Source of the DNA: Gammaproteobacteria bacterium
GTDB taxonomy: Bacteria; Pseudomonadota; Gammaproteobacteria; Burkholderiales; Gallionellaceae
Assembly: GCA_018820925.1 (NCBI GenBank)
Contig: JAHJNJ010000036.1
Span: 186,001-250,000, forward strand
Length of the DNA: 64,000 nucleotides
Reading direction: 5' to 3'
A program made the position numbers and the translations under genes. Below, piece by piece: positions 59,181-64,000 of the stretch (position 1 is its first letter; each line of letters starts with the position of its first letter). Below the pieces are notes generated by a model. It was not told the origin of the DNA and made no database searches. It saw only the letters and a list, made by a program, of their open reading frames with translations.

Positions 59181-61139
59181 TCAAATATCCGCCTCAACCT
59201 CATTCCCGTGATACTCCAGCCACGCCCGACGAGTAGAAGCTTCCTGCTTCCCCATCAGCATGTTGAATATCCCCATCGTCGCCTTGAACGATTTCAAATC
59301 CGCCTTCACGCACAGCGCACGCCGCGTATCCGGATTCAGCGTCGTATCCCATAACTGCTCGGGGCTCATCTCGCCCAATCCTTTAAAGCGCGAGATCGTC
59401 CAGCTACCTTCGCGCACCTTCTCCTTGCGCAACCTGTCCTGAATGGCCGTCAGCTCCGCTTCATTCAGCGCATAAATCTTGCTCGCCTGCTTCTTGCCAT
59501 GCGCGGGCACATCCACGCGGAACAGCGGCGGTTGTGCGATGTAGATCTTGCCCGCTTCCACCAGCTTGTAGAAATGGCGGTAGAACAAGGTGAGCAGCAA
59601 GGTGGAGATGTGCGAACCGTCCACGTCGGCATCGGCCATGATCAGGATGGCGTTGTAGCGCAGGCCGGAAAGGTCGGCGTCGTCGCCGGGCGCATGCGGG
59701 TCGACGCCGATGGCGACGGCGATGTCGTGAATTTCGTTATTCGCAAACAGGCGATCCTTTTCCACTTCGAAGGTGTTCAGCACCTTGCCGCGCAGCGGCA
59801 GCACGGCCTGGAATTCCTTGTCGCGTCCCTGCTTGGCAGAGCCGCCGGCGGAATCGCCCTCGACCAGGAATAGTTCGGTGCGGCTGGCATCGCTGGAGCT
59901 GCAATCGGTGAGCTTGCCCGGCAGCACGGCGACGCTGGAGCCTTTTTTCTTTTCCACCTTCTGCGCCGAGCGCATGCGCGCCTGCGCCTGCTGGATGGCG
60001 AGCTCGACGATCTTCTTCGCCGGATCCAGGTGTTCGTTGAGCCACAGTTCGAGCGGGTCTTTCATCATCGAAGAGACCAGGCGCAGCGCATCGCGCGACA
60101 CCAGCTTCTCCTTGGTCTGGCCCTGGAACTGCGGGTCGAGCACCTTGGCCGAGAGCACGAAGCTCGCGCGCGAGAACACGTCCTCGGGCACCAGCTTCAC
60201 GCCCTTGGGCAACAGGCTGTGGATCTCGGCGAAGGCTTTTACCGCGCTGAACACGCCGTCGCGCAGGCCCGCTTCATGTGTGCCGCCGGAGGGTGTGGGG
60301 ATGAGGTTGACGTAGGACTCGCGCACCACGTCGCCTTCGGCGCTCCAGGTGAGCGCCCAGGTGGCGCCTTCGCCTTCGGCAAAGCCGCTGTTGTCGTCCT
60401 TGCGCGCGAACTTCTCCTGCAACAGGATGGGCGTGGCAAGTTCGAATGCGGACAACGATTCGGCCAGGTAGCCGCGCAAGCCGTCGGGGTAGGACCACGA
60501 TTTCGTTTCGCCGCTCTTTTCCAGATTCAGCGTGATCGTCACGCCGGGTAACAGCACCGCCTTGGAGCGCAGCGAGTGTTCGAACTGCGCGAGGTTGATG
60601 TTGGGTGCGTCGAAATATTTCGGGTTGGGCCAGGCACGCACGGCAGTGCCGGTCTGGTTCTTGGGGCAAGTGCCGACTTTCTTCAGCGGCTTTTCTGCGG
60701 TGCCGTCGAGGAAGCGCACTTCGTGCTGGCCGCCTTCGCGGTACACGGTGACCTCCACTTTCTTCGACAGCGCATTGGTTACCGCCACGCCCACGCCGTG
60801 CAGACCGCCCGCAAACTGATACGCGCCGCCTTTCTCCTTTTCGAACTTGCCGCCGGAGTGCAGCACGGTGAACGCAACTTCGACCACCGAGCGGCCTTCT
60901 TCTTTATGTATGCCCACCGGTATGCCGCGCCCGTCGTCCAGCACCGACACCGAGCCATCACTGTGCGCCGTGACATAAATATTCTTGGCAAAGCCTGCGA
61001 GCGCTTCGTCGCACGCGTTATCCACCACCTCGGCGATGATGTGATTGGGCGATTCCAGGTTGGTATACATGCCCGGACGCTGCCGCACCGGGTCGAGGCC
61101 GCGCAGGACTTTGAAACTTGCTTCGTTATATGTAGCCAT
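59181..61139 (-). CDS. parE: DNA topoisomerase IV subunit B (ParE)
   Basis: The 652-residue ATPase subunit of topoisomerase IV. GHKL motifs are VVDNACDEALAG (N-box), DDGRGIPVG and the ATP lid GGLHGVGVAVTNAL; the TOPRIM domain has EGDSAGGSA and ADADVDGSH. Length and domain order are normal (E. coli 630). It is transcribed ahead of parC across a 268-bp gap that contains the REP pair. Confidence 0.96.
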   Translation of the reverse strand: MATYNEASFKVLRGLDPVRQRPGMYTNLESPNHIIAEVVDNACDEALAGFAKNIYVTAHSDGSVSVLDDGRGIPVGIHKEEGRSVVEVAFTVLHSGGKFEKEKGGAYQFAGGLHGVGVAVTNALSKKVEVTVYREGGQHEVRFLDGTAEKPLKKVGTCPKNQTGTAVRAWPNPKYFDAPNINLAQFEHSLRSKAVLLPGVTITLNLEKSGETKSWSYPDGLRGYLAESLSAFELATPILLQEKFARKDDNSGFAEGEGATWALTWSAEGDVVRESYVNLIPTPSGGTHEAGLRDGVFSAVKAFAEIHSLLPKGVKLVPEDVFSRASFVLSAKVLDPQFQGQTKEKLVSRDALRLVSSMMKDPLELWLNEHLDPAKKIVELAIQQAQARMRSAQKVEKKKGSSVAVLPGKLTDCSSSDASRTELFLVEGDSAGGSAKQGRDKEFQAVLPLRGKVLNTFEVEKDRLFANNEIHDIAVAIGVDPHAPGDDADLSGLRYNAILIMADADVDGSHISTLLLTLFYRHFYKLVEAGKIYIAQPPLFRVDVPAHGKKQASKIYALNEAELTAIQDRLRKEKVREGSWTISRFKGLGEMSPEQLWDTTLNPDTRRALCVKADLKSFKATMGIFNMLMGKQEASTRRAWLEYHGNEVEADI

Positions 61140-61328
61140 TATTCAGATAGTTGTAGATGTGCTGCGAGTATTTTGGTTGTTGAGTCGCGGGCTATTTTAC
61201 CGGACAGAACCGCAGAGAAACGAATCCTGTGATTGCAAGCCGAAATAAACAGCCTTCATTCACGACCGCGCAGCTCGGGAAATCATATCTGGTAGCATCG
61301 GCACTTCTATTGATAGGGGAATACCTTC

Positions 61329-62633
61329 ATGGCAGACCAGGATCGCTTCGCGGCCGACACCGGTTCGACTTTCACGCCTTTCTGGCGCAGGTTACCCAGC
61401 TTCTTTGTCTATCCCCTGCAGATGGGTTCGATGTTGCGCATCGCCGGATATTCCTTTCTCGGCGGTTTTGCGATGCTGCTGCCGTCGCTGTTTGGCGGGA
61501 TCGTGACCATCATTCTCTGGATCGTTTTTCTCAAGTACGCCTTTGTGGTGATGGAGCGCACGGCCAACGGCCAATTCGACGAGCCGGGCGGATTGCGGGA
61601 CAAGGAAGAAGGCGACGCGGGGCAGGTCATGCGCCAATACGGGCTGTTCCTGATTTTGGGCGTGATTGTCGGGGTGTGCGCAGTCCTGTTCGGCAAGGTC
61701 GGGTTCGGTATCGGTTGGATGCTGATGAATATCGTGATACCGGCGGGCATCATGATCATTGCGGTGGAGCGCAGTCTCGGCAAGGCGCTCAATCCGGGAC
61801 AGATTCTGTTCTACATGAAAACCATCGGCTCGCCCTATCTGGCACTGTGCGCTTTCCTGTTCAGCTTGCTTGAAAGCAGCCAGTGGCTGCAGGGATTCCT
61901 GTACGAGCATATGGATTCGTGGCTGGCGATGCCGTTGCTGAACTTCGTCGACTTCTATTTCGTGCTCATCATTTATCACATGATGGGATATGCGATCTAC
62001 CAGTATCACGAGCCGCTGGGTGTATATGCGGCGGTCGGTTTCGAGGAAGCCGAAGCCAAACTGTCGCCCGGCAAGGGGGCCGATCCGGTGTTGTCCAAAC
62101 TTGGCACGCTGATCGCGAACGGCCAGCAGGATGAGGCGCTGGAACTGTTGCGCAACGAATTGCGCACGCGCTGGGAAGACAACGACCTGCACGAACGCTA
62201 CCAGAAACTCCTGGTGGCATCGGGCAAACAAACGGAGGCGCTGCATCATGCGCGCGAATTCATCGTCAAGCTGGTCAATGAAAAACGCCTGTTCCAGGCG
62301 CTGGACCTGTGCGAGCAGTGCCTGAAGGCCGATGCGGAATTTCAACTGCAGGACTCCTACCAGGTGCAGGACCTGGCCGTTGCGGCACGCATCGGGAGGC
62401 GTTCCAGACTGGCGCTCGACCTGATGCGCCGCTTCGACCGGCGCTATCCCGATCATCCGCATATTCCGGCGGTGTATCTGCTCTCGGCACAGATACTCAG
62501 CGAACACTACAAGATGGACAAGGAGGCGATGCAGATACTGCAGGCGCTGCAGGCCAAGTTCCCCGATCACGCCCTGGCCAAAGAGGCCGGGCAATATCTG
62601 CAAGCGCTCAGCAAAGTTGCCGCGCTGGGCTAA
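61329..62633 (+). CDS. Membrane protein with DUF4013-like domain and C-terminal TPR repeats
   Basis: A 434-residue protein. Residues ~25-240 contain five or six membrane segments (SFLGGFAMLLPSLFGGIVTIILWIVFL, LFLILGVIVGVCAVLFG, YLALCAFLFSLLES) of DUF4013 type. From about 255 to 430 it forms cytoplasmic TPR-like helices (LIANGQQDEALELLRNELRTRW, LLVASGKQTEALHHAREFIVKLV, ALQAKFPDHALAKEAGQYLQALS). A scaffolding role is plausible. It is convergent with the rhomboid gene, separated by REP elements. Confidence 0.82.
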   Translation: MADQDRFAADTGSTFTPFWRRLPSFFVYPLQMGSMLRIAGYSFLGGFAMLLPSLFGGIVTIILWIVFLKYAFVVMERTANGQFDEPGGLRDKEEGDAGQVMRQYGLFLILGVIVGVCAVLFGKVGFGIGWMLMNIVIPAGIMIIAVERSLGKALNPGQILFYMKTIGSPYLALCAFLFSLLESSQWLQGFLYEHMDSWLAMPLLNFVDFYFVLIIYHMMGYAIYQYHEPLGVYAAVGFEEAEAKLSPGKGADPVLSKLGTLIANGQQDEALELLRNELRTRWEDNDLHERYQKLLVASGKQTEALHHAREFIVKLVNEKRLFQALDLCEQCLKADAEFQLQDSYQVQDLAVAARIGRRSRLALDLMRRFDRRYPDHPHIPAVYLLSAQILSEHYKMDKEAMQILQALQAKFPDHALAKEAGQYLQALSKVAALG

Positions 62634-62650
62634 GGATGCGCTGATTTATT

Positions 62651-62678
62651 CCGTTCGCCCTGGGCCAGTCGAAGGGCA
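62651..62678. repeat. Single GTTCGCCCTGAGC-type repeat
   Basis: CCGTTCGCCCTGGGCCAGTC followed by GAAGGGC; same family as 58973-59124. Confidence 0.7.
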
Positions 62679-62682
62679 AGCA

Positions 62683-62741
62683 GTTGCAGGGTGCGCTTGC
62701 GCACCAGAGCGAATTGGTGCGCAAGCGCACCCTAGCTGCAA
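62683..62741. repeat. GGTGCGC-type palindrome between convergent genes, likely bidirectional terminator
   Basis: Arms AGGGTGCGCTTGCGCACC (62688-62705) and its exact complement (62716-62733) are extended by GTTGC/GCAAC at the outer ends. It sits midway between the ends of two convergent genes and no other terminator is visible there. Confidence 0.82.
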
Positions 62742-62777
62742 CACCCTGGATACCATGAGCAACTTGAGTCGGGAGCG

Positions 62778-64000
62778 TTAACCCATGCGCAACATGCTGG
62801 CGGCGGTTTCGGCTTCGACCGACTGCGGGTATTTGCTGATCAACCCCTGTAGCGTTGCCTCAAATTTGTCTCTGCGTTCTTCGCGATAATGGCCGCGCGC
62901 CAGTGCCAGCAGCACGCCGGGCAGCGCGATATGCTGCGGCGCCATGCGCTGCAGCAAACCGGCCAGTTTCTCCGCATCGTCGCAATGGTTGCTGCCGGCA
63001 AAACGCTTGGCCAGTTTGGCGATGAGGTCCTGTCCGAGGCGCGGCGCGGGTTTGGCGCTATTCAGGTATTCCTGAAAGATGGCATGCGTGCTGTTTGAGG
63101 TGGCGCTGTCCATTGCGGTCGACGCCAGCAGCTTCAGCGCGGCGGAGTGGAAATCCTCGCTGGCCGGGTCTGCTTTTGCCGCACGGAAAATAAGGCGCGT
63201 CAGGTTGGCGTCGTCCGGATGGTGTTCCTGCAGTTCCTTGAATACGCCCAGCGCTTTTCTGAATTCCATTTCGCCCAGAAAATCCATGCCGCGCTGGAAT
63301 GCCTTGCCGTCCATCTCCTTGCTTTCTGCTTCCTTGTGGTGGCTTTCGATCAGCGCCGGCCGCTGCCAGCGGTACAGCGCGCCCATGACCGCGCCGCCCA
63401 GCAAGCCGCCGAAGTGTGCCATGTAGGCGATGTGTGCGCCATCTTTGGTGAAGTACTGAAACAACTCGTTGCCCAGCCATAGCGGCAGCAGCGCAATCGC
63501 CGGCGCCTTGACGTAGTCGAAATAGAATCCCAGCGAATAGAAGAAATCGATCTTCCGGAACCCGAAGATGACCGTGTACAAACCCATCACGCCCGCAATG
63601 GCCCCGGACGCCCCCAGGCAACTGCCGCCGTCAGCGGTCAGGGTATACATGAAGACCGCCGCATAAATCGCGACGAAGTAGGCGAGCGCGTACAACGCCT
63701 TGCCGATCACCGATTCAACCAGGAAACCGACCAGGAACAACACCAGCATATTGCCGAACAAATGGCTGAAGCTGCCGTGCATGAAGGCGGAGAGGAATGC
63801 CTTGAACATGTTGCGCTCGTCCACCCGGTACACATAATGGTCGGTGAAGGAACGCTTCGATTCGAATTCGGCGCGCTGTGCCTGCCAGGATTCAAACACC
63901 GGATCCTGCGCCGTGATGATGTTCCCCGCATGCAACTCGCGCATGAACTGGTCATCGTTTTCCATGAACCGCAGCGTGGCAGTTTCTTTTTTGCTTAGCA
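62778..64000 (-). CDS. Rhomboid-family intramembrane serine protease with C-terminal TPR region (N-terminus outside window)
   Basis: The visible part has about 407 codons and the frame remains open to the window edge, so the N-terminal residues (first membrane helix) are missing; an ATG at 63965 is unlikely to be the true start. Rhomboid core: FMHGSFSHLFGNMLVLF, catalytic Ser in GASGAIAGVMG and catalytic His in AHFGGLLGGAVMG. The last ~190 residues are helical TPR-like (RGMDFLGEMEFRKALGVFKELQEHHPD...). It cleaves membrane proteins within the bilayer; the TPR tail may recruit partners. Confidence 0.88.
   Translation of the reverse strand, partial: LSKKETATLRFMENDDQFMRELHAGNIITAQDPVFESWQAQRAEFESKRSFTDHYVYRVDERNMFKAFLSAFMHGSFSHLFGNMLVLFLVGFLVESVIGKALYALAYFVAIYAAVFMYTLTADGGSCLGASGAIAGVMGLYTVIFGFRKIDFFYSLGFYFDYVKAPAIALLPLWLGNELFQYFTKDGAHIAYMAHFGGLLGGAVMGALYRWQRPALIESHHKEAESKEMDGKAFQRGMDFLGEMEFRKALGVFKELQEHHPDDANLTRLIFRAAKADPASEDFHSAALKLLASTAMDSATSNSTHAIFQEYLNSAKPAPRLGQDLIAKLAKRFAGSNHCDDAEKLAGLLQRMAPQHIALPGVLLALARGHYREERRDKFEATLQGLISKYPQSVEAETAASMLRMG

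Noticed and set aside
61392-62603. 403-codon minus-strand frame opposite the DUF4013-TPR gene.
   Set aside because: Antisense shadow; the plus-strand frame has membrane helices and TPR periodicity, the minus one only His/Gln-rich sequence.

Overview
The window reads as a chromosomal segment of a diazotrophic betaproteobacterium. Base composition is about 60% GC by eye and genes are tightly packed with many 4-bp ATGA overlaps. A Nitrosomonadales/Gallionellaceae-like host is my inference from gene content, not something the sequence proves. No rRNA, tRNA, CRISPR array, complete insertion sequence or prophage was seen.

Nitrogen fixation frames the first 28 kb. A plus-strand block (1-3673) carries the end of nifV, a nif-type cysE, an unnamed helical-repeat gene, nifW, nifZ and nifM, closed by a terminator. 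A minus-strand block (25828-21193) runs nifB, a 4Fe-4S ferredoxin, nifO, two 2Fe-2S ferredoxins, nifQ and draG. Between nifB and a divergent iron-sulfur protein gene lie two tandem NifA-type activator sites (TGT-N10-ACA) and two opposed -24/-12 sigma-54 promoters. The divergent pair (26142-27877) is therefore predicted to be co-expressed with nitrogenase. Together these genes supply homocitrate, cysteine, cofactor sulfur/iron/molybdenum chemistry, electron carriers and post-translational control.

Between the nif blocks (3.8-21 kb) sit a TusA-like protein, a four-gene TRAP transporter operon with a TatT lipoprotein, a free-standing 2Fe-2S domain, a small lysine-rich protein, an M14 peptidase/hydrolase pair, two tandem nucleotidyltransferases, an aldo/keto reductase, a cysteine-free DsrC/TusE-like protein flanked by two small unknowns, a chemoreceptor and several envelope proteins.

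From 27.9 to 35.3 kb there is a complete MoxR/Bat operon (MoxR, DUF58, DUF4381, BatA, BatB, BatC, BatD). The 35.7-44.1 kb stretch holds signalling genes (PAS-GGDEF, cNMP-GGDEF, receiver), an Na+/H+ antiporter, a TPMT-type methyltransferase and small membrane proteins, with one recognisable gene fragment.

From 44 to 56.4 kb the region is accessory: toxin-antitoxin modules, intact and decayed, a lipoprotein, LemA/DUF2207, DUF488, then a visibly AT-richer island of poorly known minus-strand genes that includes two HEPN-like proteins and a DUF7689-like pair. Core sequence resumes with parC and parE (56.5-61.1 kb), a membrane-TPR protein and a rhomboid-TPR protein cut by the window end. Several families of short palindromic repeats are scattered through the window, one inside the nifO reading frame.
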